Assembly (NCBI RefSeq): GCF_003143995.1
Contig: NZ_QFWG01000013.1
Span: forward strand, 1 to 57,636
Direction of reading: 5' to 3'
DNA: 57,636 nt
From: Pseudoglutamicibacter cumminsii
GTDB taxonomy: Bacteria > Actinomycetota > Actinomycetes > Actinomycetales > Micrococcaceae
The notes under the pieces are model-generated. The model did not search any database. It was given only the letters and a program-made list of their open reading frames with translations, and was not told the origin of the DNA. Shown here piece after piece: positions 27,101-34,425 of the stretch. A program made the position numbers and the translations under genes. Within the stretch, counting starts at the first letter, position 1, and every line of letters starts with the position of its first letter.

Positions 27101-27303
27101 CCGCTGATCTGCTGGAGCTCTTGTTCGAGGCGTTCCGCAACGAAGCGGGCCGCGACGTGCGGGAAGTCGGCCCTGTCAACCTTGCCAATCTGCGTTTCAA
27201 GGGCGGTCGCATCCAGGGCACGCCGCAGGTCCCTGGTCACCAGGTCTTCGCGCAGACCTACCAAGAGAGGGTCTACAAACTCATCACTCATCGGTGTCGC
27301 CAA
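24139..27303 (-). CDS. PLD-nuclease/SF2-helicase/DUF3427 protein
   Basis: A 1054-residue protein with three parts. The N-terminal phospholipase D-type nuclease half-site holds H-A-K near residue 215 followed by GSSNLSKAAM. A superfamily 2 helicase follows, with Walker A ATGTGKT near 345, DEFH box near 440, GLTATPERMDG and motif VI QQLGRGLRRA. The C-terminal DUF3427 region covers about 700-1040. It should bind and unwind DNA or RNA and cut it. Relatives are found in mobile and defence islands and have been proposed to act in defence or repair; the function here is inferred. The frame starts at TTG 27303 with AGGAG 10 bp upstream; ATG 27291 is the alternative. Its leader is repeated upstream of the GIY-YIG remnant. 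Confidence 0.9.
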   Translation of the reverse strand: MATPMSDEFVDPLLVGLREDLVTRDLRRALDATALETQIGKVDRADFPHVAARFVAERLEQELQQISGEEERIDFVNRLLATMSSVSLGEHIEGPKPQQLLSTAKPPHKAPQSPSIPISEVALLTNAQGDPRLGPELKTEMLSADAVDVVMSFVRWSGIRLIAQELQELNRRGVPVRLLTTTYMGATEKRALDYLVNECGAEVRISYDTQTTRLHAKAWVFRRNTGFHTGYIGSSNLSKAAMVDGLEWNVRVSNIQTPALVEKFEATFESYWQSPIFEPYIPEKDGERLQQALNNGAADKVPDSLLATNLDVRPYPHQAIILDDLQHEREVLNRHRNLVVAATGTGKTVIAALDYRRLCENTKGPRPRLLFVAHRREILEQSLRTFRDVLGDGSFGELLGGNYRPTKWDHVFASIQTLSQEAVFTKLDRDHFDVVIIDEFHHSAGATYERVIQHFDGCKEFLGLTATPERMDGQNIVGQYFDGRIASELRLWTALDNDLLVPFHYFGIADGVDLSGAQFTAGGYRVADLDRLYTGNDQRAKKIIQATREIVTDTSNMKALGFCVSVDHANYMAEVFNQAGIPSGVVTGKTSREDRDQAIKQLATGELSCLMAVDVFNEGFDLPAIDTVLMMRPTQSATIFIQQLGRGLRRAKDKSVLTVLDFVGHQHKNFRFDIKLHALTGQDRKQLQRSAEHNFPMLPAGCQIVLDEVTQKEVVANLRSQVTMSTKDFLADVRQMSTAAEVKAGLHLKDYLERSDRDLPSVYNPGATRIYLGDKGPNAWVQYEAWANGRSSFRPTEAESKLLQRANKFVHVDDPVRFEGYLRVLNSGKVTPELLQDPVALMLYYSFWPTGHENGVAAGLTELLNARFVRDELAQIMQFREVVSRAVPRPLSGGLETQPIRSHATYSREELLAGLGVGSLNSEKPGSIREGVKWVPELQTDILLVTLKKSEADYSPTTMYHDYALTDTLFHWESQSVTREGSPTGQRYINHESEGSNVVLFVRKAKNGEIGTEPYTCLGNARYVKHSGEKPMQITWELERPMPASLFDIARAAR

Positions 27304-27402
27304 AACGTTCAGACTCCTGAAACACGAAGCGCGGCCAGCCCGCGGCGAACGACCCTATAAGGTCCCTGGTTCTAAAGAACAATTAGATCTAACTTACGTC
27401 AC
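27291..27402 (-). repeat. Leader repeat, copy A (upstream of the helicase)
   Basis: On the minus strand this leader (GTGACGTAAGTTAGAT, a 35-bp extra block, then CCGCGGGCTGGC, GTTTCAGGAGTCTGAA and the first codons L-A-T-P) matches a second copy at 28757-28832. The match includes the first four codons of both genes. It probably contains a shared promoter and translation start region. A 32-codon upstream frame (TTG start) ends in ESERFGDTDE and overlaps the helicase start. Confidence 0.6.
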
Positions 27403-27534
27403 CCGCAGCGGCACCCGCAGTACCTGACAATATTGCGAAGTTTTGCCCATCCACGGCCCACCGCCCACCGATGATCCTCCCCACGTGGCACAGTGGAAAC
27501 ATCCAACACCCAGCGATACACCGAGGAGCCCCCG

Positions 27535-28614
27535 ATGCGAAACCCGAGCGCCTTCACCGACCTCACCGGAATCGATCTGCCGTTCGTCGGCGCGCCGATG
27601 GCCGGCACCTCTACCCCGCAGCTCGCCGCGGCCGTCAGCAATGCCGGAGGGCTCGGTTCTCTTGGTTTGGCGGGTAAGAGTGTTGACCAGGTTCGCGAGG
27701 CCGTCCGCGAACTCAAAACCCTCACCACCCGGCCGTTCAATCTGAACTTCTTCTGCCACGCCGAACCCCACCGGGACCCCGCCGTCGAATCCGCATGGAT
27801 CGACTATCTGACCCCGCTCTTCGACTCACTCGACACCCAGCCACCAGCAGAACTCAGCCCGTCCTATGACTCGTTCCTCGGCGATACCGCGATGCTCCAG
27901 CTACTCCTGGAGGAAAAGCCCGCCGTTGTTAGCTTCCACTTCGGTGTCCCAGACGCCGCCACCATCAACGCCCTGCACGACGCCGGAATCCTGTTGATGG
28001 CCTCAGCCACTAACCCTGAAGAGGAGCGCGTGATCGAGGAAGCGGGCCTGGATGCGGTCATCGCCCAGGGGATCGAAGCCGGCGGTCACCGGGGCATCTT
28101 CAACGAGAACGGTTCCGATGAACAGACCCCTACCGCGGCCCTCGTTGAGCAGATCGCCTCAACAACACAGCTGCCGGTGGTCGCAGCGGGCGGCATCATG
28201 ACCCGCGAGCACGCCGAACACATGTTCAGCCTCGGGGCAGCCGCCGTGCAGGCCGGCACCGCACTCATCACGACCCCTGAATCCATGGCCAAAGACTCCT
28301 ACCGCGATGCTCTGGTGCAGGCCGCGCAGACCGCTCAGCGCGCTGGTGGCGGCGCTGAGACTCACTTGACGCGCGTGTTCTCGGGGCGGCCAGCCCGCGG
28401 ACTCTCTACCGCGTTCATGGACTTCGCTCAAGCGCCCGATGCGCCAACTCCGCCGGTCTTCCCCGTCGCCTACTCGGCGAATAAAGTGCTGTCTGCCGCG
28501 GCCGCGAAAAGCGGCACCCCAGGGATGGCACCACACTGGTCCGGCGCCAATGTACACCTGATTCAGCCGCGCCCGGCAGCGGAAGTCACCCGCGCCATCG
28601 GGCGCGATCGATAA
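27535..28614 (+). CDS. Nitronate monooxygenase family protein
   Basis: A 359-residue FMN-binding TIM barrel of the 2-nitropropane dioxygenase/nitronate monooxygenase family. Visible signs are LPFVGAPMAG and AVSNAGGLGSLGL at the N-terminus, VVSFHFG (about residue 130), and the FMN phosphate-binding EAGGHRG (about residue 180) followed by PVVAAGGIM and GAAAVQAGTALI. It oxidises alkyl nitronates such as propionate-3-nitronate, or a related flavin-dependent substrate. I chose ATG 27535 because GAGGAG is 6 bp upstream and the conserved barrel start follows within 15 residues. It is transcribed away from the helicase. Confidence 0.9.
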   Translation: MRNPSAFTDLTGIDLPFVGAPMAGTSTPQLAAAVSNAGGLGSLGLAGKSVDQVREAVRELKTLTTRPFNLNFFCHAEPHRDPAVESAWIDYLTPLFDSLDTQPPAELSPSYDSFLGDTAMLQLLLEEKPAVVSFHFGVPDAATINALHDAGILLMASATNPEEERVIEEAGLDAVIAQGIEAGGHRGIFNENGSDEQTPTAALVEQIASTTQLPVVAAGGIMTREHAEHMFSLGAAAVQAGTALITTPESMAKDSYRDALVQAAQTAQRAGGGAETHLTRVFSGRPARGLSTAFMDFAQAPDAPTPPVFPVAYSANKVLSAAAAKSGTPGMAPHWSGANVHLIQPRPAAEVTRAIGRDR

Positions 28615-28625
28615 CCCCGAGACAC

Positions 28626-28769
28626 CTACACAGTAGCCACACTGCAAGCAGTCAAGGACTGCCGCGGGGCGGCGATAATTTTGCCGGTCCACCCGGAAAT
28701 CTCCGCGGTGATCAGCCCGCCCGGGGTCCCCTCGGCGAGGAACAGCTCAATCGACCTCGGTGTGGCCAT
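28626..28769 (-). pseudogene. 5' remnant of a GIY-YIG nuclease gene
   Basis: Forty-seven codons from ATG 28769 (GAAGGAT just upstream). The reading TPRSIELFLAEGTPGGL, then ITAEISGWTGKIIAAPR, is the conserved N-terminus of an actinobacterial GIY-YIG endonuclease family protein (IELFLAEGTP, TAEI.NWTGK, APR). After about residue 37 the similarity stops and the frame ends at TAG 28626. The nuclease core is gone, lost between here and the nitronate monooxygenase gene. The leader before it is a shortened copy of the helicase leader. Confidence 0.65.
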
Positions 28770-28832
28770 ATCCTTCAGGCTCTTGAAATACACCGCAGCC
28801 AACCCGCGGTGACACCATCTAACCTACGCCAC
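28757..28832 (-). repeat. Leader repeat, copy B (upstream of the GIY-YIG remnant)
   Basis: Minus-strand GTGGCGTAGGTTAGAT, CCGCGGGTTGGCTGCGG, TTTCAAGAGCCTGAA and the codons M-A-T-P align with copy A at 27291-27402, minus about 35 bp in the middle. Confidence 0.6.
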
Positions 28833-28863
28833 AACCTACAGCTCGTAGCGGAACTAAACGTCA

Positions 28864-28881
28864 ACAGATATAATTATCTGT
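28864..28881 (+). promoter_or_regulatory. AbiE operator overlapping the -10 box
   Basis: ACAGATA-TAAT-TATCTGT, 7-bp inverted arms around a 4-bp centre. It contains a perfect TATAAT (28869-28874) about 40 bp before the AbiEi start. AbiEi antitoxins are known to bind inverted repeats in their own promoter, so this is the likely autorepression site. The -35 region is weak. Confidence 0.65.
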
Positions 28882-28914
28882 AAGCGCTTTGTTTCACGTA
28901 CTGGAGGTGAACGC

Positions 28915-29472
28915 ATGCGTCCGATCACCCCATCTACCGCCGCCCGCGCGGGCCTGTCCCGCGCCGGGCTCTACCGGGCCGCAGAATCTGGCGCCATGAC
29001 GTGGGTCGCACGCGGGATCTACCTTCCCGAGGACGCGCCAGTCGCCGACTGGGGCATGATCGAAGCTGCAACCCGACGCCCCGAGTCGACGATCTGTCTC
29101 ACTTCTGCACTCGCCTACCATGACTTAACTGACGCGATCCCTGACACGCTCAACATCGCGATCCCCCGCGGCACCCGCTCCCCCACAACCGAGCAGGCGA
29201 TCACATGGCACCAGTTCGACGCCGAAACCTTCGACCTCGGCCGCGAAGAAATACCTATCGAAGGTACAGACCTGCGGATCGGACTCTATTCCCCTGAACG
29301 GTGCATCACTGACGCTTTCCGACTGCGCGGCCAGCTCGGCTACGAGACCGCGCGAGACGCCCTCAAAGAATGGTTGCGTCGCGGCGGCAAACCCAACACC
29401 CTGATGCAGATCGCCCTGCAACTCCCCCGGGCCAAGACCCCACTCCTCCAAGCCCTGGAGCTGCTGACATGA
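28915..29472 (+). CDS. abiEi: AbiEi-type antitoxin (type IV toxin-antitoxin)
   Basis: A 185-residue protein with an N-terminal winged-helix DNA-binding region (residues 4-45, TAARAGLSRAGLYRAAESG, then WVARGIYLP) and the AbiEi C-terminal domain (LTSALAYHDLTDAIP, then YSPERCITDAFRLRGQLG). It neutralises the AbiEii nucleotidyltransferase and represses the operon. GGAGGT precedes the ATG. The stop overlaps the toxin start as ATGA, the usual coupling. A palindrome covering the -10 box lies upstream. AbiE systems give abortive protection against phage and stabilise linked DNA. Confidence 0.88.
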   Translation: MRPITPSTAARAGLSRAGLYRAAESGAMTWVARGIYLPEDAPVADWGMIEAATRRPESTICLTSALAYHDLTDAIPDTLNIAIPRGTRSPTTEQAITWHQFDAETFDLGREEIPIEGTDLRIGLYSPERCITDAFRLRGQLGYETARDALKEWLRRGGKPNTLMQIALQLPRAKTPLLQALELLT

Positions 29473-30317
29473 CACATGGCGACGATGTCTTCCACACCCT
29501 CCAAGCCAAAGCTCGTTCGACAGCGAGCAAAACAGGAGCGCCGACTCCCACTCAGGAATATATGATTCGCCACCTCCATGAGTCATTCCTTGACCGATTG
29601 GGGCGTAGCGGACACGGAGACGACTTCGTACTCAAGGGAGGAATCCTGCTCGCAGCGTATGGCGTCCGCCGTCCCACAAAGGATGCGGACGCTAACGCCA
29701 TCAACGCAGACGTGACTCCACAGCACCTCGGCCTCGTTGTCGCCGACCTCGCCCAGCAGTCCGCTGATGACGGGGTTATATTCGACATCGCGAGCATCAC
29801 AGTTCAGGAGATCCGAGAACATCCCACCTATCCCGGCTATCGAGTACGTGTGAAAGCATCCATCGGGCCATGGAAAGGCACCTCGGCATGGGATGTTTCA
29901 ACTGGGGATCCCATCATTCCCCCACCGCAGCTCGTGACAATCGATCGGTTACTCGGTGAACCGCTACAGCTGCTGGGTTACGCCGCCGAGACAACAATCG
30001 CTGAGAAAGCAGTCACTATATTGGAAAGAGGCATCACTAGTACGCGGTGGCGCGACTACGTCGACATCGTCCAACTCTGCAGGCAAGGGTTCGACCCACA
30101 AGAACTACGGCGATCGGCCGAAGCCGTCGCTCAGTACCGCGGCGTCTCCCTTGAACCCGTCGGTCCACATCTGAAAGGCTACGGCGCTGTCAGCCAGTCC
30201 AAGTGGGCTGCCTGGCGTCGAAAGGAGCACCTCGAGCACGCATGCGAAGCCGAACTCGACGACCAAGTCACGCTCGTTGCCCACTTCATTGATCCGGTTT
30301 TTACCTCCGAGCCTTAG
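29469..30317 (+). CDS. abiEii: AbiEii toxin, nucleotidyltransferase
   Basis: A 282-residue protein of the AbiEii/DUF1814 nucleotidyltransferase family. The active-site strands are visible: FVLKGGILLAAYGV (GG motif) followed by RPTKDADANA, where D-A-D supplies the metal ligands. Later come IDRLLGEP, TTIAEKAVTILERG (an E/K pair conserved in the family) and RWRDYVDIVQL. Related toxins add nucleotides to tRNA and halt growth until AbiEi acts. I set the start at ATG 29469, which overlaps the antitoxin stop; longer readings from 29370 run through antitoxin coding sequence. The gene looks intact. Confidence 0.88.
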   Translation: MTHGDDVFHTLQAKARSTASKTGAPTPTQEYMIRHLHESFLDRLGRSGHGDDFVLKGGILLAAYGVRRPTKDADANAINADVTPQHLGLVVADLAQQSADDGVIFDIASITVQEIREHPTYPGYRVRVKASIGPWKGTSAWDVSTGDPIIPPPQLVTIDRLLGEPLQLLGYAAETTIAEKAVTILERGITSTRWRDYVDIVQLCRQGFDPQELRRSAEAVAQYRGVSLEPVGPHLKGYGAVSQSKWAAWRRKEHLEHACEAELDDQVTLVAHFIDPVFTSEP

Positions 30318-30382
30318 GTTTCACTTCCCGGCAGCCAACCAAACACCGCCTAGTCGATGCACCCGACCTCCTGGCCAGCCCC

Positions 30383-30442
30383 GGCCTGGCCTGCTCTGGC
30401 CTGGCCTGCTCTGGCACGGCCTGATCTGGCCTAGCTTCTAGT
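30383..30442 (+). repeat. 15-bp tandem repeat in intergenic DNA
   Basis: GGCCTGGCCTGCTCT occurs twice head to tail (30383-30397 and 30398-30412). Two decayed copies follow (GGCACGGCCTGATCT, GGCCTAGCTTCTAG). Non-coding, between abiEii and the methyltransferase gene. Confidence 0.75.
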
Positions 30443-30499
30443 GGGTCGAAGAGCTTATTCTCTAGTGCAAGGATTCAGCACATCACCCGAGGAGATTCC

Positions 30500-31486
30500 A
30501 TGATCATTGAAACCCCTCAGGGCACCTGGACACCCAAGGTCACTTTGGACCACGACGCCGCCGGCGCCCAGTCACGCGCACAGTCGGCGTGCCCACACGA
30601 GAAGGTCGCCAAGATGGTGGCTCACTCCACTGAACCGCCAAGTGACGCCGAAAACTATGAGGCGCCCGGCGGCCGGCTGTTCGATAACCCGGTGCTCTAC
30701 GACAACATCTTCGGCTGGGACGCGAGCGAAGAACTCGACTTCATCACCTCCACCACCAACGCTGACCGGCTCGTAGAATTCGGCTGCGGTTCGGGCCGCG
30801 TGTTGCTTCCGTTGCTGGAGCGCGGCTACGAAGTGGACGGCATCGACTCCTCAAGCGACGCCCTCATCCACCTCAGCGAGGCAGCGGCCGAACGGAAAAC
30901 GAAACACACGCCGCGCCTGATCCTCGGCGACCTCACCGAGGTCGCGCTCCTGCCCACATACCCGGGGGCTTTCTCCGCGCTCAACACCGTACGGTGCCTG
31001 CCCACCCCGGAACTGGTCGCCGCCCACCTGCGGCGCGCCGCGATGAGCGTGACCACCGGCGGCAAGTACCTCATCCACCTCGATTCCTTCGGCACGGACC
31101 TGACCGAACGTCCCCAGCCCGGTGAATACGGCGATTGGGAAGGCTTCGGAGACCCAGCCGAGAACCCTGAATACCAAAACATCACGGTACGTTGGGAGTT
31201 GGCGAAACGGGAACCCCGCGACGGCTACGACCTCGAAACTGAACGAGTACGAGTCTGGAACGGTGACGAACTCATCGTCGATGAACTCCTGCTTCAGCTC
31301 TCCTTGTCGATCTCGGGCTGGCACGATCTCTTCACCGCCGAGGGGCTGTGGACGGTGCACAGCGTTGTCGACGAAGACGAGTTCCAACCGCTCGATGCGC
31401 AACAACAGCGGGCGGCCGAAAGCGGCAACTACTGGTTCATTCTGGAACGCACAGACCGCGCAGTCCCACCGCTCTACAGCGCCTAA
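30500..31486 (+). CDS. Class I SAM-dependent methyltransferase
   Basis: A 328-residue protein. After about 50 poorly structured residues comes a class I methyltransferase fold: YDNIFGWD, then LVEFGCGSGRVLLPLLERGYEVDGIDSS (motif I with the acidic end of strand 2, residues 94-121). LGDLTEV and FSALNTVRCL (motifs II/III) follow. The C-terminal half (WEGFGDPAENPEYQ ... ISGWHDLFTAEGLWTVH) resembles small-molecule methyltransferases. Substrate unknown. GAGGAG 6 bp before the ATG fixes the start. It ends at a strong hairpin shared with the convergent HAD gene. Confidence 0.85.
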   Translation: MIIETPQGTWTPKVTLDHDAAGAQSRAQSACPHEKVAKMVAHSTEPPSDAENYEAPGGRLFDNPVLYDNIFGWDASEELDFITSTTNADRLVEFGCGSGRVLLPLLERGYEVDGIDSSSDALIHLSEAAAERKTKHTPRLILGDLTEVALLPTYPGAFSALNTVRCLPTPELVAAHLRRAAMSVTTGGKYLIHLDSFGTDLTERPQPGEYGDWEGFGDPAENPEYQNITVRWELAKREPRDGYDLETERVRVWNGDELIVDELLLQLSLSISGWHDLFTAEGLWTVHSVVDEDEFQPLDAQQQRAAESGNYWFILERTDRAVPPLYSA

Positions 31487-31515
31487 ACACAGCGCCTAAA
31501 CACGGCGCTTAAAAA

Positions 31516-31548
31516 GGGAACGGGTGCGGCTTCGGACGCACCCGTTCC
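31516..31548. terminator. Bidirectional hairpin terminator
   Basis: GGAACGGGTGCG (31517-31528) pairs with CGCACCCGTTCC (31537-31548) around an 8-base loop. It sits between the convergent methyltransferase and HAD hydrolase genes, and the five A's before it act as a T-tract for the minus strand. Confidence 0.8.
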
Positions 31549-31583
31549 ACGCTTCTACCTGCACCCGCCTCAGCCGGCGTGCG

Positions 31584-32261
31584 TCAACCACCCGGCAGGA
31601 GGATCTTGTGTAGCTCCGCCATGCTCGTAGCGACCTGACCTGGGTGCGCGGCATCGATCTGTTCACGCGTTGCCGCGCCCCACGTCACACCCACGGTGTC
31701 CACGCCGGCGGCGTTGCCCGCCTGAATATCGGTAGGCGCATCCCCCACATAAACAGCGCCACCCGCACCGCCGACCGGCTCTGCACCCACCAACTCGAGC
31801 GCCTTCAACACCGGATCGGGTGCCGGTTTATGCCGTTCAACATCACCGTTACCCACCAGCGGGCTCAGCTCCGGCAAACCACACACCCGCAGGCCGCGCC
31901 GCGCCATCTCCGGCAGCTTCGCCGTGACAACACCCACGGTGCAACCAGCCGCTTCAAGATCAGCCAACACCCGGTCCACGCCAGGGAACGGGGCCACCGC
32001 ATCGTCATGCATCTCTTGGTTGAACTTCCGGTACACAGCAACCCACTCATCGGCGGCATCCTCACCGGCGACAGGGCGGAACGTGTCCTCCAGAGTCAAC
32101 CCGATCCACGACTTCATGACCTCATCATCCGGGGCCTGCACCCCGAAATGCTCAAACGTGCGGTGGAACGTCGCCACAATCAACGGGATCGTGTTGATCA
32201 GCGTCCCATCCAAATCGAACAGCACAGTTTTCCAGCGCGGTGCATCCGCCACAATGGCCAC
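31584..32261 (-). CDS. HAD-superfamily phosphatase, PpaX/Gph-like
   Basis: About 225 residues. LFDLDGTLINTI carries the nucleophile DxD. A helical cap (FHRTFEHFG... IGLTLEDTFRP) follows, then VVTAKLPEMAR (motif II), KPAPDPVLKALE (motif III lysine) and VYVGDAPTDIQAG (motif IV). These are features of phosphoglycolate phosphatases and pyrophosphatase PpaX. An upstream extension of 53 codons is open but overlaps the cysteine hydrolase gene. I prefer GTG 32261, which follows GGAGAGGA closely and gives the normal family length; GTG 32252 is also possible. It is third in a minus-strand operon with the NCS1 permease and cysteine hydrolase. Confidence 0.85.
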   Translation of the reverse strand: MAIVADAPRWKTVLFDLDGTLINTIPLIVATFHRTFEHFGVQAPDDEVMKSWIGLTLEDTFRPVAGEDAADEWVAVYRKFNQEMHDDAVAPFPGVDRVLADLEAAGCTVGVVTAKLPEMARRGLRVCGLPELSPLVGNGDVERHKPAPDPVLKALELVGAEPVGGAGGAVYVGDAPTDIQAGNAAGVDTVGVTWGAATREQIDAAHPGQVATSMAELHKILLPGG

Positions 32262-32290
32262 GTCCTCTCCAGCTACGGTTTCCAGTCCGC

Positions 32291-32881
32291 CTACGAGTTT
32301 AGGTATTCGTCCACGGTCATGAGCGTGAGCATCGGGTTGAAGCAGTCCATGATCGCCATCGCCTGGTCGTGCACTTCTTTGGTTCCGCCGCCGCACGCGT
32401 CCGTCAGCACCGTAACCCACTTGCCGGCGTCCACGGCACCCAGCGCGGTCCCGATCACGCAGCAGTCCGTCGCCACGCCCGCCAACACCAGGCGGTCATA
32501 GTCCTTGGTCATTTCAGCGAGCTGTTCGCCCCACTTGGAGAACGTCGGCATCGACAACACCTGGTCGCCCTCGCACACCGGGGAGGTCAGGTCCCACACC
32601 GCGGATTCAGGCTCAGCGCGGCATTCGTCCCAGCGGTCGTAATAGTCAGCCCACGCGCCATGCTCTTCCGGGTCCCGCACAAAGCGAGTCCAAATCACCG
32701 GCGAACCATCCCGCTCACGCAGCCGCGCCATCGCCTGCTCAACCTCGGCATAATTCGAAACACCCCACTGCCCATCCTGGTCAGCGAAAATGTTCTGCAT
32801 ATCAATAAAAACCAGCGCCCCCTTCCGCGGTGCGCGCGGCTGGGTTGCCGGAACAGAAGCATCCGATGCGGTAGTCATCAA
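32291..32881 (-). CDS. Cysteine hydrolase, isochorismatase-like
   Basis: A 196-residue alpha/beta enzyme with the family triad D27 (VFIDMQN), K116 (PTFSKWG) and C140 (GVATDCCVIGT), including the non-proline cis-peptide region before the cysteine. Members include nicotinamidase, N-carbamoylsarcosine amidase, and biuret and ureidoacrylate hydrolases. The neighbouring NCS1 permease, 3 bp upstream, points to a nitrogenous base or amide as substrate. The long insertion around DYYDRWDECRAEPES is not typical of nicotinamidase, so I leave the substrate open. Confidence 0.87.
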   Translation of the reverse strand: MMTTASDASVPATQPRAPRKGALVFIDMQNIFADQDGQWGVSNYAEVEQAMARLRERDGSPVIWTRFVRDPEEHGAWADYYDRWDECRAEPESAVWDLTSPVCEGDQVLSMPTFSKWGEQLAEMTKDYDRLVLAGVATDCCVIGTALGAVDAGKWVTVLTDACGGGTKEVHDQAMAIMDCFNPMLTLMTVDEYLNS

Positions 32882-32884
32882 TCC

Positions 32885-34393
32885 TCAACCTTCCAGTTCA
32901 GTGGCGGGTTTAGTTTCATCCGCGGGTGTGGTTTCAACGGCGGGTTTAGTTTCAGCTGCGGAGTCAGCCTCAGCGGCCGCTTCAGCTTCTGCCTGCTGGC
33001 GCGCCGCCTTCCGTGTACGCAACAAGCCCGTCGGCACAGGCAACTTATACATCAGCATATAAAGGACCCCGGCACCGAGGATCCCAGCCACGAAACCAAG
33101 GTCACCCACCGAACGGGACAGGTCCGCGAACGGCCCCACCAGCAGCTCGGTGTCCCAAAACAGCATCGATATCAGGCATCCGCCGATCCACGCGAAGAAA
33201 CCCCACTCGAACCGGCGGCCAGTGTTATACAACTCCACCGAGCTGTCCACGGCGGGTTTACGCATCCGCAAGTAATAGTCCAACAGCAACACCGTGCTGA
33301 ACGGGACCACTAAGTAAGCGAGCACCGAAAGGAAGTTGTAGAAACCGCCGTACGGGTCCTTCTGCATCAGCAGCGTCATCCCGAGGCTCACCACGGCCAC
33401 GATGACCACCGCAACAATACGGCTCACCGGAACCTTCAACGTCAGGAGCGACAATGCGCCGCCGTACAGGTTCATCGCGCTCACCGGGATCGTGGAAAGC
33501 ACCACCGTGATCATCGCGACCGGTGCCCACGAACCCGTCAACTGCGCCAGCGCAGGGATCGCATCCAGCTCACCCGCGAAACTGGAAACCAGCACGCCGA
33601 TGCTACCCAGCCAGGTCAACGCGAGGAAGCTGCCGCCAGCGGTGTAGAGCACAACCTTCGAATGAGGGGTGCGGCGAGGCAGATACCGGGAGAAATCCGA
33701 TGCAAACGGAGTCCAGGTCATCACGTACGCGAAAAAGAAACCAGCGAACGTAAACCAGCCCGCAACCGGGCCCATGTAGCTGCCCGCATCGGGGTTGGAA
33801 GCAAGCGTGACGTCAGCCTCCCGCATCGAAAGCACAGAGATCACCAAGAACAACACCGTCAGCACAACGGTGGCCACCTTATTCACGACGTGCACCACGT
33901 TGTGGCCCCACACCGCGAACACCGCCTGCACCGCGAACATGAGTGCCGCGGCGAGCGCAAAGTTGATGTCCACCAAAACTTGCAGCGCGATCACCGCGAA
34001 CACCGTGTTCACGGCCGTCCACCCGATCGCGGAAACGATAGTGAGCAGGGTGATCGGCAGGTAGTTCCCGTAGAAACCCATCGGACCGCGGCCCTGCACC
34101 TGTTGCGGAACACCCAGCTTGCTACCAATACCGGCCAGCAACCCCATCACAAGAACACCGCACAACGTTCCGGCGGCGACCGCGGTGAGGCCCTGCACCA
34201 CCGACAAGCCGAAGTGCGCCGAGAAGAAACCGGACACCATGACCGCGAGCACCATATTCGCGGCAAACCAGAGTGTGAACTGGCTTCGCGGGCTGCCGTG
34301 CCTCTCTACATCGGGGATCTGTTCTGTACCGTACGGCTCCGCTTTGGTGAGCGATGTACCGTATGTTGCTTCGCCGGAGGTCTCGGCAACCAT
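32885..34393 (-). CDS. NCS1-family purine/cytosine permease
   Basis: About 502 residues with roughly twelve membrane helices. The early motif SPRSQFTLWFAANMVLAVMVSG matches NCS1 (CodB/FurE-like) permeases. GFYGNYLP, the unwound helix 6 region TWTPFASDFSRYLPRRT and the C-terminal YYLRMRKP also match. It imports nucleobases, hydantoins or related ring amides with a cation. The cytosolic C-tail (about 50 residues) is a low-complexity Ala/Glu/Thr/Lys stretch made of ETKPA-like repeats. I prefer ATG 34393 to GTG 34429, whose region overlaps the deleted SLC13 gene stop. It heads an operon with the cysteine hydrolase and HAD genes. Confidence 0.88.
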   Translation of the reverse strand: MVAETSGEATYGTSLTKAEPYGTEQIPDVERHGSPRSQFTLWFAANMVLAVMVSGFFSAHFGLSVVQGLTAVAAGTLCGVLVMGLLAGIGSKLGVPQQVQGRGPMGFYGNYLPITLLTIVSAIGWTAVNTVFAVIALQVLVDINFALAAALMFAVQAVFAVWGHNVVHVVNKVATVVLTVLFLVISVLSMREADVTLASNPDAGSYMGPVAGWFTFAGFFFAYVMTWTPFASDFSRYLPRRTPHSKVVLYTAGGSFLALTWLGSIGVLVSSFAGELDAIPALAQLTGSWAPVAMITVVLSTIPVSAMNLYGGALSLLTLKVPVSRIVAVVIVAVVSLGMTLLMQKDPYGGFYNFLSVLAYLVVPFSTVLLLDYYLRMRKPAVDSSVELYNTGRRFEWGFFAWIGGCLISMLFWDTELLVGPFADLSRSVGDLGFVAGILGAGVLYMLMYKLPVPTGLLRTRKAARQQAEAEAAAEADSAAETKPAVETTPADETKPATELEG

Positions 34394-34425
34394 GTTCTGG
34401 TCTTTCTTTTCGATGAACGAACCCT

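Noticed and set aside
32291-32420. 53-codon N-terminal extension of the HAD protein
   Set aside because: It overlaps the cysteine hydrolase gene in another frame; a ribosome-binding site and normal family length support the start at 32261.
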